A DNA stretch of 64,000 nucleotides from Dichetophora obliterata (lineage: Eukaryota; Arthropoda; Insecta; Diptera; Sciomyzidae). A program made the position numbers and the translations under genes. The DNA is taken from contig OY986439.1 in assembly GCA_963920525.1 (NCBI GenBank), forward strand, positions 210,706,906-210,770,905, written 5' to 3'. Positions 23,606-33,978 of this stretch are shown here, one piece after another. Positions within the stretch are counted from its first letter, which is position 1. Every line of letters begins with the position of its first letter. Under the pieces are notes generated by a model. The model was not told the origin of the DNA. It was given only the letters and a program-made list of their open reading frames with translations, and did not search any database.

Positions 23606-24904
23606 ATAAAAAAAAATGTGAAAGGAACACAAGCAATTTAAAAGATATCGACTCCTTTGCGCGAATTTATCGTGTGTGGCATAGAACATATTTTATAGAA
23701 CCGATTTTTTCTATTTTTCTGTGCTTTAGCTTGCAATATAAAAACAAAAAGTTTACATGTGCTTAAATTATTAATGAATTTACTATAAGGATTTAAGCTA
23801 CATTATTTTACCAGGTGATGCATTGCGGAGTGTAGAACTAATTTGCAACAAAAAGTCAATTTGGAAAAAGGAGCACATACCATACTTTCACGCAAAGGTG
23901 GTCGATATCGTTTTATGTAAAGTTAATTTTCATTTTAATAATTTTAATATTAAATACAAGAAGGTTTTCTTATTGTTATTGCTAATATTCTAGCTTTCGT
24001 CGTTTCTAAATATTTCTTAAGACGCTTTTCTTTCTGGATAAACACTATATAATACTTTTTTTTTAGCTCTAGTTATTGCTTCAGAAAACTCTCAAAAATA
24101 TGTTTATTAAAAAAAATGATTAAATGAAGAAAGTATTAATTCTTTCAATCACAAAAATCGTTGAGATACAAATCTCAAATTTAACATAAAAGAAAATTTT
24201 AAACAGTGAAAACATAAATGTGCAAAAAAAATATCAGGTTAAAGGTCACACCTCTACGAAATCCCAAGACCAACTTAAAGAAATTCAAAATAAAAATAGA
24301 CATTGTGATGCTAGCAGCAATTTTAAATTATAAAATGGCGCTGAGATAACAGCGAATATAACCTAAAATATACTTTCATCAAATACAATACAAATGTCGC
24401 GTCAAATTTTTCATACTACACACAGAGGAAAATGGCATGGTAAAAATAAATACGAACATACTTGATTCTTGAAATAGTTAAATATAATACGAAACACTTT
24501 ATTTAAACTTTATTTTAAAAACCATATTTAAATAAATAATAGAATACGAATGCATTTTAAATTTAAGAATAAGGCACTTTATTATTAGTACTTAAAATGA
24601 AATTTTAAATCCACATCTAAAGTTCAATCAATAGTTAGAGAGTAATTAAATGAAATATTCTAACACTTCTTTTCAGATACTTATACACTTTGGTTTATGC
24701 TTTTTATCATTTCAATTAACTTTTTTCATTGTTACTTAAAAATCAAAGTGGATACACTTTATAATAAAAATTTCACTCTTTGAAGCTAAATCACAGGCAA
24801 AAATTGTTGAATTGAAGTGTGAATATTAAAGTTTACTACGTTTTTATCTGGGTGTAACTATTTTTTACTAAGCCCAAATAATATAGTCGCAAGCTACGCG
24901 TCTA
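23606..24904. other. AT-rich non-coding stretch
   Basis: I see no gene or repeat boundary that I can support here. Confidence 0.4.
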
Positions 24905-25127
24905 AGGCCATGTTCATATTACGCGTTTTTGTCGCCGCTCCCACGTTTTTTTTCGCAAACGCGGCTGAGAAATACTGAATTTTGCATGAATTTAAATGAA
25001 TTAATACATTAAATAAATAAATGTTTTGAAATACATGCAAAATTCAGTAATTTTTGGCCGCATTTGCGAAAAAAATCTGAGAGCGATGTCGCAATCGCGA
25101 CAAAAACGCGTAATATGAACACGGCCT
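24905..25127. mobile_element. Palindromic MITE of about 220 bp
   Basis: The left end AGGCCATGTTCATATTACGC then GTTTTTGTCG is inverted at the right as AGGCCGTGTTCATATTACGC then GTTTTTGTCG. Complementarity continues through TTTTTTTCGCAAACGCGGC and TACTGAATTTTGCATG. The central loop is short. The flank is CTA or TAA on the left and TAG on the right, so a 3 bp duplication (Harbinger-like) is possible but unproven. Confidence 0.7.
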
Positions 25128-25129
25128 AG

Positions 25130-25425
25130 CCTTTTTATAATCATAATATGTATATAAAAAGCAAGCAAGCTGCTCCGTGTCCAATATATCGCAAACTGTT
25201 CAGCATGAAAGTATGCACATCTTAATACGCAAAAGACAAGAATGCTGCTCCGCACACAATATTTCTTAAACTGTAATTATTTTTTGACAGTAAAGTACTT
25301 TTACAAGACATACTATTCTCAAAAATGTTCAGCCTGAAAATATGCACAGAGAATATATTTGATACTTATCAGTGACAATATTGAGTTTTTGCAATAGTAC
25401 TTTTTGATCTAACTATCTCTTTTTT
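25130..25425 (+). repeat. Dispersed 270-300 bp repeat, copy 1
   Basis: Key words in order: GCTGCTCCGTGTCCAATAT, GTATGCACATCTT, AACTGTAATTATTTTTTGAC, AGTAAAGTACTTTTACAAGA, CTCAAAAATGTTCAGCCTG, ATATTTGATACTTATCAG, TTTTTGATCTAACTA. The same series is at 28965-29225 in the opposite orientation with modest divergence. It is non-coding; the 84-codon frame at 25001-25255 is an accident of this repeat and the MITE beside it. Confidence 0.75.
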
Positions 25426-27969
25426 TCATCCATTTATAAAACTTTGCTTTCGACAAAGAAAAAAGTGCTTTCGACAAAAGGCTCCAAAAAGGAAGTGTGC
25501 GGAGGACTTGTCGTAAGACAGGCTTTTATACTAGTTTTAAAATAAAGTCAAATTTTTATATAACGCGAGACACATTATTCTTCACGGAAGGCAAAATGAT
25601 CATTCTCACCAACAAAATCACATTAGAAATAGATAAACAAGTACCTGTTACAAACAGATTTTGCTCAATATATTGCACATTGTAACGGAAAGGGTTAAGT
25701 TTTTGAATTATATTCATGAGAACGAGTATAAAACAAAAATGTAAGAATAGTAATACAACAATATCTTCCTCTTACTCTGTCTCTCTCTCTTTCACTTTCA
25801 TAGTTCAGTCAATAAAGCTCTCTCGCTTCGAAAGTCTGCTGCAATTAATTTTATCCCCTGCCCTTGCAAAAAACTAAAAACACTTACAAGGAACATCTTG
25901 TAATTGTGACCAAAAGTATAAACAAACAAAGCCAAAGAAAGTTTGGGAAAAAAATCAAAACAAAAAAAAACAACAGCAAATTCTCAACACATGCTCAATG
26001 CGGCGACAAAGAAAAGTTTTTCAATGCAATTCATTGCCTTGAATCCTTGTTGAATTGTTATCCTATAAAAAAGGAAAAAAGCACACACACACATACACAC
26101 GTGCGGAAACGCGTTTAGGTAGCACGTTGATCTATTGTGTTGTCGCAGCTACAACAACAGCAACAACAACAATAAAAGCAACAATGCGACACCAAAAGCA
26201 ATGCCAATACCTCTACCACGAATACTGTTATAAAAACAACAACAACACCAACAACTATTATATGACAAAAACAACAACAATAATGCGAACTAATACCTTA
26301 ACAACTTTTGTTGTGCATATCCTAGATAGATGTAGGGTATCCTTAAACACCAATTTATGGCACAAGCAGATAAAGTCCCAAATCTGCACTTAATCTTTAG
26401 CATTGTTTAATTTTGGCTCATTGAGTGTGCGTTAGTGTGGGTGGTTGGGAGGGAGAATAGATGTTTCTCTTGTTAGCTGATTTTGTGCACAAGTGTTTGT
26501 TGTGCTGAGGTCGCAAACTGACAACGAACGGAAAACCAAAATTTTTGGCGGTGCCATCCAACATACGTGTGCTTCGTCGTCCTTCTTGACGATGGTGCTG
26601 CCTGCAAGTTGCTGGGGAAATAAATCGTCTATTTTGTAATATTCGATGCTTCATTGCAACCACAACACAACTAAAAAACAAAAACAACATTTACTTACTT
26701 CATCAGCAACAGGAGCTTCTTGCGTTCGTGCTGCGGACGGACACACACACTTTGGCGTGGCAGAAGGGGCATCAACTTAAGGTGTAAACACAGAAAAGCT
26801 TGACTCATAAAATATTAAAAAAGCCGCAAAACTTTGCAGCAACGCCAGCCCATATTCAGCTTACAAACCAATCTAGCTATTTTGCCGGATCTCACTAGGT
26901 GTGGGTTTTTCTTCTGCTTCTTCTTCTTCTTCCTCTCCGAAGTGTTAGCGGAAGTTAAACTTTTGTATTTTGAAGGCATCGAAATTTCTGTTTTTATTTC
27001 TTTGGTTTGAGATTTTTTTAATGCTTTTCATTGCTGCTTATACAAAAATTAGTTCACACAGTTTTGAAAGGCTTTTGGAAGGTGCGAAAAGCTTAGCGAA
27101 AAGCTTAGCGAAAAGCTATAGCTGCTGGCGTTTGAGGTGGATGAAGCAATAAAAGTGTTCAAATATGTTGTTAATATTGAGACGTTGATTGCACAAGATG
27201 CTAAACAGATTGTGAAACGCTTTTCAAAAATTGAAGTTGAGAACATTTTGATCAGCTAAAATAACATTAAATACAATACGACACTTAAATACAAGTAAGA
27301 CAACTACTTCATATATGCCTTCGACATATCTGTTTTGTTTTCAGACAAAATTTTTTTAAAAATTGAAAAATTGAAAATAAAGCGAAATTTCAAAAACATT
27401 CGACTCGTGTCGTTTCATCACCGAGGTCGTGAAGCGCGACTAGCCAACGGTAATTGTGTTAGTGGTCCATCCGCTGATGCGACTGACACAATAAAAGTAC
27501 AGTTTTCAATAGAATCAAAAAGATTCGAAATTTGTGATGGCGTTATAAATCTAAGATTTGGCCAAATAATTTCGTCTTCAGTGAGGATTCCTCTTGAGCC
27601 TAGCTTTTGGAGTAACTTTAAATAAAAAAAAGCGAAATTTTTTGAGAAAACTAAACTTTTTAAAAAAATTTTTAAAAGCTCCTTCGAAAAATACTGTCAT
27701 TAAAATACGTTAATATAAAGATAGAATATCACAACCCTGAACGACTTCGAAGAAGGACCTTTTTCGAAAAATGTTTTCAGAAGGTTCAAAAGAGATCAAT
27801 TATACAATCAATCAAGACAGAGAATTTTCACTATAGTACTGCAAATACAACAACTATATCAAAGGCATTTAAATTGCGGGAAGATAAATTCGTAAATTAG
27901 AGGCTAATTTAGCAAAGACTCAATCCAATATTTCTCATAGCACAAATATAACTTTTGTTTCACATTAAT
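25426..27969. other. Unique-looking non-coding DNA with simple repeats
   Basis: No exon was recognised. It contains a (TC)n tract near 25780, a CA tract near 26085, CAACAACAA tracts at 26150-26280, and a 12 bp tandem repeat (GCGAAAAGCTTA, about 2.8 units) at 27084-27117. The frames of 84-112 codons here are translations of these simple repeats. Confidence 0.45.
27084..27117. repeat. 12 bp tandem repeat
   Basis: GCGAAAAGCTTA is repeated twice and then GCGAAAAGCTAT. A very short array. Confidence 0.7.
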
Positions 27970-28280
27970 AATTGGTAAAAAAGTAAAGAAATTGAGGTTC
28001 ATGATACTAAGCTTCTATAAAAAAAAATTCTTACATCCGAAATGGAAAATGTTTATGTTATGCACATTGCTGAATAGATATTTAAAGCACATTTCCATCG
28101 ATATATAATTGCTTAGTGCACAGTAAGGATTTTGGTCCTGAAAATTTGGCACAAGCCTTCAGTGCTTCAATTACCTGTCTAGCGGTATGCATGACATAAA
28201 CATTTTTCTTTTGGGCTACATGTATTTTTTTCATTTAATGGCTTAATACCATGAACCTCAATTTCACTACTTTTTAAAAA
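27970..28280. mobile_element. Foldback MITE of about 310 bp
   Basis: The left arm has GTAAAGAAATTGAGGTTCATG, then TACTAAGC, then AAAATGTTTATGTTATGCA. The right arm is the reverse complement of GTAGTGAAATTGAGGTTCAT, then TATTAAGCC, then AAAATGTTTATGTCATGCAT. The arms are about 27970-28080 and 28170-28280. Non-coding. Confidence 0.65.
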
Positions 28281-28458
28281 ATATTTCAAATAACTTTGAA
28301 ATAAGTACGACTTAAATTTTTTGCGAATAAAAAATATGGGTTTGTGTCTTTGCTAAGCTATCGTCAGATTAAGGCATATATTTTGGAGTTTAAATTACTA
28401 CTAGTATAAAACCCTGTCCAGCGACAGTTTCTCCGCAAACTTCCCTATAAAAAAAAAA

Positions 28459-28840
28459 TCAAAGAACCAAGGCATGCGCCTTATACAAACAAGGTATGGT
28501 TTTTGACTTGAAAGGAAACGGATAGATTTATTTAAAGGAATTGTTTGGAACCATACGTGAATTATTGATAAGGCGAAACAATCGTGAAAGACAATTTGAA
28601 TTGCTTTTAACCGAGGCTTATGTTATGACTTAACCTCGGCAAGTATTTCCAGCCCTTAGTTGTTCTTGTCCTTTAATTCCACATTTTCCACTATTTAGCT
28701 GTGGATTTTTAGTTGTTCCATAATTCTTAAATGTAGGAAAGAACAAAGAAACTGAAAAGAACCATGCCCGAGCTTGGATTCGAACCAGGGATCTCTGGGT
28801 TGATAGTCTAGCGCACTCTCCACTAGACTATAAAGGCCGA
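28459..28840 (-). mobile_element. tRNA-derived SINE family A, copy 2
   Basis: On minus the head reads CGGCCTTTATAGTCTAGTGG, AGAGTGCGCTAGACTATCAA, CCCAGAGATCCC and GGTTCGAATCC, so the A box (TAGTCTAGTGG) and B box are both good. The tail of about 310 bp contains GTCTTTCACGATTGTTTCGC, AATAATTCACGTATGG and CGCATGCCTTGGTTCTTTG, and ends in a run of T. Length is about 382 bp, as in copy 1. Confidence 0.78.
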
Positions 28841-28964
28841 CAAATGGCTTTTGGAGCCATTTGCCATAAGTACTTTTTATCTTTTTAAAGCTTAATTTTT
28901 TATTCAATTGATTTTTGAAAAATACAACTGTACCACTTTAAGTAACACTTTACGATTTGAAGTA

Positions 28965-29225
28965 GTTTTGAAAAGGTAGTTAGATCAAAAATGTACTATT
29001 GTAAAAACCTTATATTGTCGCTGATAAGTATCAAATATATTTTCTGTGCATACTTTCAGGCTGAACATTTTTGAGAACAGCATGTCTTGTAAAAGTACTT
29101 TACTGTCAAAAAATAATTACAGTTTGCATAACTAAAAAGATGTGCATACTTTCAGGCTGAAAATTTTTGAGAATAGTTTGAGAGATATTGGACACGGAGC
29201 AGCGTGCTTTCCTTTTATATATAAA
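28965..29225 (-). repeat. Dispersed 270-300 bp repeat, copy 2 (inverted)
   Basis: This is the reverse complement of the module at 25130-25425, with shared blocks GCTGCTCCGTGTCCAATAT, AACTGTAATTATTTTTTGAC, AGTAAAGTACTTTTACAAGA and ATATTTGATACTTATCAG. It lies 3.5 kb from copy 1 and could pair with it. Confidence 0.75.
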
Positions 29226-29811
29226 GATAGAGTATTTTGGGGCAATGTATCAATTATCAATTTTAGGTAATAAATGTAAAAAAACTGAATTTTTGATTTA
29301 GAAAACTAGGAAAATACTATTTGATATACTATGAAAGTGAAATTTAAAAGAGGAAAGTCAATAAATAATTATAAGAAATTCAAAGAGAGTCAATTTATTT
29401 AAAGTGGGTTTCTCGTTTAGAAAAGTAGTATTTGGTCTTAGAAGCAATGTCAAAAAAATTTTTGAACTTTTGGTAAATTCGTTAACATATGACAATAAAT
29501 CACGCTTCTAAAAACAAATTTCATATATGAAGGATCCAAATCAAAAAATGGCCAAGTCCAAGTACAAGAAATCTACGACATTTTGAGAAAGGTCAAAAAT
29601 GCTTTTAAAGTTTCTGGCCCACAATAAACTTTTTTCCAGAGTTGTTAAAAAATTGTGTTCATGCAATAAAAAATGACCCTGAATGAAAAAAAAAATTATT
29701 TAAGTCATTCAAAAATTTTAGATTTAAGTCATAAATTTAAAATCAATCGGTAAAAATGTTTGTTGAAGCTTTTTGATGCATTCACCATGATGAAAGTTGT
29801 GCTACTTGGAG
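29226..29811. other. AT-rich non-coding stretch
   Basis: No gene is supported. Confidence 0.4.
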
Positions 29812-30040
29812 TCATTGATTGCATTCAATATTTGACGCACTCAGAGCAAAAAGAAAACGTTCCAATAAAACACTTGTATAAAGGGAATGTTTTATTGTAG
29901 ACAATACACATTTTTCAGTAAATCGTTTTCCCTTTCTGCTGCGCACTACGGCATTTCGGTCTGCTCCAAAAAGATTCACTTTCGACTCATCTGAGAATAT
30001 TACTTGCCTCGAGTCCATTTCAAACCAATTTTTAAAAAAT
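29812..30040 (-). pseudogene. Fragment of a Tc1-like transposase
   Basis: On minus the sequence reads FKNWFEMDSRQVIFSDES, then KVNLFGADRN, VVRSRKGKRFTEKCVLSTIKH. This is the region around the first catalytic Asp (FSDES) of Tc1-family transposases, where WxxVIFSDESxxNLFGxD and RRxxGERFxxKxxxxTVKH are conserved. The similarity stops where GGGSVMVWG would follow, and no second Asp or Glu block was found nearby. It is a scrap of about 70 residues and does not closely match the two large Tc1-like elements in this window. Confidence 0.75.
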
Positions 30041-30059
30041 TTAGCTCATTCCAGTCTTT

Positions 30060-32097
30060 GCTTTTTTTTCAAAATTCAGATATATTTTAAATAGATTTGC
30101 TCTTACTTTGACCAACAGCTGCTGTAAGTTATATTTTTAAAAATTTACTTTTATAAAAAAAGCTTCTTTTGAATTGAAACATGACAATGTTCTTTAGTGT
30201 GGTAAAAGCATGAGTCTATAACTGTAACGCATTTGGTGAGCATTATTTATTGTTTTCGCATTGAGGTTGGCAACTTTTTTTTAGATAGCAAAAACGTTTC
30301 GATTAACTCACCAGCCTCTTTCCTAATGACTTTGTTCCTAAGGCGTTGGAACACCTCAAAAGCCGTTATGCAAATCCTACAAATATTTGCGCTAATAACT
30401 AATATATATTTTCTTAATTGAATTTTCCACCAATTAATTTTCATACACAATCGAAGCAGTAGCCAAAAACAAATAAGAAAACAAAAACAAAAAACCAGCA
30501 AATAAACCGGAACATCAAGCAAACAAATACACTGGCAAAGCAGCTTCCGCGCGCTCCACTTAGCTCTACTAACGAAAAACAAACAATATTAAAATGCAGT
30601 CTTACAGCCAGCAACAGCCGACCTCACACCTTCAAGCAGCCCAGCCAAAGAAATCAATTTGAATTTCAAATTTTCTACAAACAATAAAAAAGGAGAAAAA
30701 AAGCGGAATGAAAATGGCTAGAGAACGAGTGGAAGGAAGGCCAGCTTCAAACGCGTTGTTAGCGAATATATTAAAAATGCAGCGCGCCCAAAAGCAGACT
30801 CAAGGTTTTGCACTCGACTGCCCAGCAGCAAGTCGAATGCTAGTCAATGTTGTGAGCCGTTTCTAAAAGTCCTTCCCTTCCAGTCCACCCATCAGTGTAT
30901 TTTGAGTAAATATTAATTTTATTTACTTTTGTTTTATGTTTTCATTGTTTTTATTTCTTAAAATTTTTGCTTTTTTATTGTTGTTTTACTCTGCGTTTGC
31001 AGTCGAATGAATGCAGTTGAAATATTGAAATTCAAGACGCACAAAATTGAATTTTGCTCTTCTTGTCTGAAGACTTATCTATATTGCGTCCATTTCGACC
31101 GATTCAGGAAGCAGCTAAAAAAACAAAGAGAATTTAAGGAAAATTAGTCCCAGCGGGTGATTGTCGCTGAGCCATGTTCTTTAATTTGATTTTCCATGTC
31201 GCAAATATGTCAGCAACTAGCTTGTTGTATTCTTTTGTGTGCAGCTTGCGGTGGGTGTGGCACTTTTTAATTTTCTCAAAGTGCAAAAATTTGCACAATC
31301 AATATTTATATTTCACTTAAATGTTTGCGACTGAATTGCTGCTTGCGGCTAGAAAGACGCAAGCAATAATAAAACAGTTTGGGGCAAATGCGCTGCAATA
31401 TTTTGGTTGAAAAATATTTTCTACTCATCTGCCATATTAGTTCTATGTCAATAAACCGAACTTTTCTAATATTTGACTGCATTGCTGCTAAGCCAGAGAT
31501 TGCAAAATTCAACAACTGCCGAATGTTTGCAACACATGCAAACATTTCAACAAATATTGACAGCTTACGAGTACAAACAAACAAACAAACAAACAAGCAA
31601 ACGTCAAAATCCATACAAGAAAATGGCGGCATGTGGAGGAGGTAGCGCGTTCTAAAAATGGGTCGTTCGCTGAACGAGTGCAAATAATTAGCTGTTGAAT
31701 ATTGCAGCCAAGCCAAATGTGTGTGTATGTGTGTGTGTGTGTTGGTTGGTATGTTGTAAGCCTAGAAGTATGCGAAACTTTTTTGTTTGAAAAACAGTTT
31801 AATAAAGTCGGCAGTTTTATTTGAGTTCTATTTGGAAAAAACTAAAAAAAGACTACATAAAATAAAACGAAAATTTATGAAATGCGCAAAAGTCAAACTT
31901 GCCTTGGCATCAAAGTGTCAATGAACAGTTTAAAGCGCTGAAACTTGCGGGTGCCTAAAAGAGTGCTAGAAATATTATTAGGTTTCTTTCTATATACTGA
32001 AAATTATATTGCTTTTTTCCTCATCATTAAAACGATGAGGCTAAAATAATTAGCAATTTTTAATGGCCTTATTTTGTAAAACAAACGCAGTCGTATT
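30060..32097. other. Unique-looking non-coding DNA with simple repeats
   Basis: No exon was recognised. There is a (CAAA)n tract at 31574-31600 and a TG tract at 31718-31742. The 111-codon minus frame at 30247-30582 and the 136-codon minus frame at 31306-31716 have no recognisable domain; the latter reads CLFVCLFV through the CAAA repeat. Confidence 0.45.
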
Positions 32098-32603
32098 TTG
32101 TCGGCTTTTGTAGTCTAGTGGAGAGTGCGCTAGACTATCAACCCAGAGGTCCCTGGTTCGAATCTGAGCTCGGGCATGGTTCTTTGCACTTTGTTCTTTC
32201 CTACATTTAAGAATCATGAAAAACTAAAAATCCACAAATAAAAATTATGGAAAATGTGAATTAAAAGGGCAGGAATACAAATAAGGGCTGGAAATGCTTG
32301 CCGAAGCTAAGACATAACGCCCAGCCTCGGCATAACGCCTAGCCTCGGAAAGCTTTTCCAAGCCCTTATTTGTATTCCTGCCCTTTTAATTCCACATTTT
32401 CCATAATTTTTATTTGTGGATTTTTAGTTTTCCATAATTCTAAAAACAATTAAAATTGTCTTTCACGGTTGTTTCGCCTAATCAATAATTCACATATGGT
32501 TTCAATCAATTCCTCTAAATATTCTATCACTTTCCTTTCAGGTCAAAGACCAAACCTTGTTTGTATAAGGCACATGCCTTGGTTCTTTGATTTTAAAAAA
32601 AAA
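32098..32603 (+). mobile_element. tRNA-derived SINE family A, copy 3, with internal inverted duplication
   Basis: The head TAGTCTAGTGGAGAGTGCGC (A box) and GGTTCGAATCTG (degenerate B box) and the tail GTCTTTCACGGTTGTTTCGC to CACATGCCTTGGTTCTTTG match copies 1 and 2. This copy is about 120 bp longer. Between 32226 and 32440 a block containing TAAAAATCCACAAATAAAAA, TTAAAAGGGCAGGAATACAA and ATAAGGGCTGGAAATGC is followed at once by its own reverse complement. The sequence then resumes in the original orientation at AACAATTAAAATTGTC. Confidence 0.78.
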
Positions 32604-33978
32604 ATTTCAGTGAGAGAGAGAGGTTTGTTCTAAGTAAAATTAAAATGAAAGTAATTTTTATTTTTATTTTGCAATGCTTTTTTTAATTCAAATCGTTTGG
32701 TTCTATAAAAAAAAATGATGAACAAACATGATAAAAATAAATTTAGAGAGATACAAGGCATTTAAGTCGGTTTGATTTTCGGTTTTGTGCCAAAGAAAAC
32801 CAAAACAAAATTATTTTAGCATATTTTATAAGAAAAAATCAAGCGGACGACAATCAAATTTATGTGTTTTATGGCTTTTTGTGGCTTTACTGATAAAAAT
32901 ATTAAAAGGGTTTAAAAAACAAAGATCTAAAGGGTTGAAAAATCTTCAAGGAATAAGAAAAGAATTTTGTGCCGAACAGGAGCAAAACAAGTTTTTCTTT
33001 GTACAAGTTTGCAAAACGTAAGTAGCGCAATAAAAATAAAAGTTACGTTTTTTCATCTTTTTATGACCTAAATAAAAAATTAAAAAAAAAATAAAATTCA
33101 ATTATAAAATAAAATTAAAAAAAAAATTAAAAAAATATTGTGTTCTAAGTTTAGCCTAGCCATTGAAAGGGTTAATTAATTTACATACATACTAGGTCAA
33201 ATCACACACGTGATTCTTTCCAATAACATTAATAATCAAGTCCTGGTTAATCTCTCTCATTTCTCTGGGACTGTTGTTCGATATATATATCCATATCGAT
33301 CTATATCATATATATCCAATCACATATATGATTGGAATTTTTTTTCAATAGAAAATAAATAGATGTTTAACATATTTAATGTTATAACAGAATCGTTATC
33401 TTTGTAAATCGAATACATAAGCAAACTCCAATAGATAATAAATATAACCGCAAAAAGGCATTTGTTTTGCGTTTTTAACTACTACAGTAATATCCTTGAA
33501 AGTATTGATTAAATAGATTCCTACAACTATGTAATAAACACTACTTTATTTGATGCATAGTAAACAAGATGATGAACTTTTCACAAAAAGTCATCAAAAA
33601 CATTATATGTCTACTTACAGAGAAATATTTCCATGGAATATTTGTATACACATTTCATAATAGAAATATTTTATTAATTAATCTGTTTTTTAAGCCTCTA
33701 CGATTGTGGAATGTAAAGGATTCTTCCATAATAAATTTTCAAGGACTCTAAAAACACTCACAAAAACACTAAAGGTTTAAAAAATTTCACAAAATTTTTC
33801 TCATAAATTATAATATATGCCTATGAGCAAAGCCTTTTATTAAGAGGGCTTCTGCGGGAGCACTTGCCCCCTTAGCAATACAAACTTTGTTTTATAAAGT
33901 TAAAATTGTCTTAACAGTCCTTATCATCGCTCAAAAACAGGTTTGAGAGTAAAGATCATTGTAAAGATATATAAAAAA
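32604..33978. other. AT-rich non-coding stretch
   Basis: No gene is supported. Near 33273-33340 there is a cluster of ATATATCCATATCGATC-type and CACATATATGATTGG near-palindromes. Confidence 0.4.

Noticed and set aside
30247..30582. 111-codon minus frame with a hydrophobic N-terminus
   Set aside because: The hydrophobic part translates AAAC-rich DNA, and the rest matches nothing I know. It is not linked to the Tc1 scrap next to it.
31306..31716. 136-codon minus frame
   Set aside because: It includes CLFVCLFVC from a CAAA microsatellite, overlaps several other frames on both strands, and shows no domain or splice logic.
32105..32180. Functional tRNA gene
   Set aside because: A and B boxes are present, but acceptor and anticodon stems do not pair well, and the same head with the same long tail occurs three times. 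It is a SINE.
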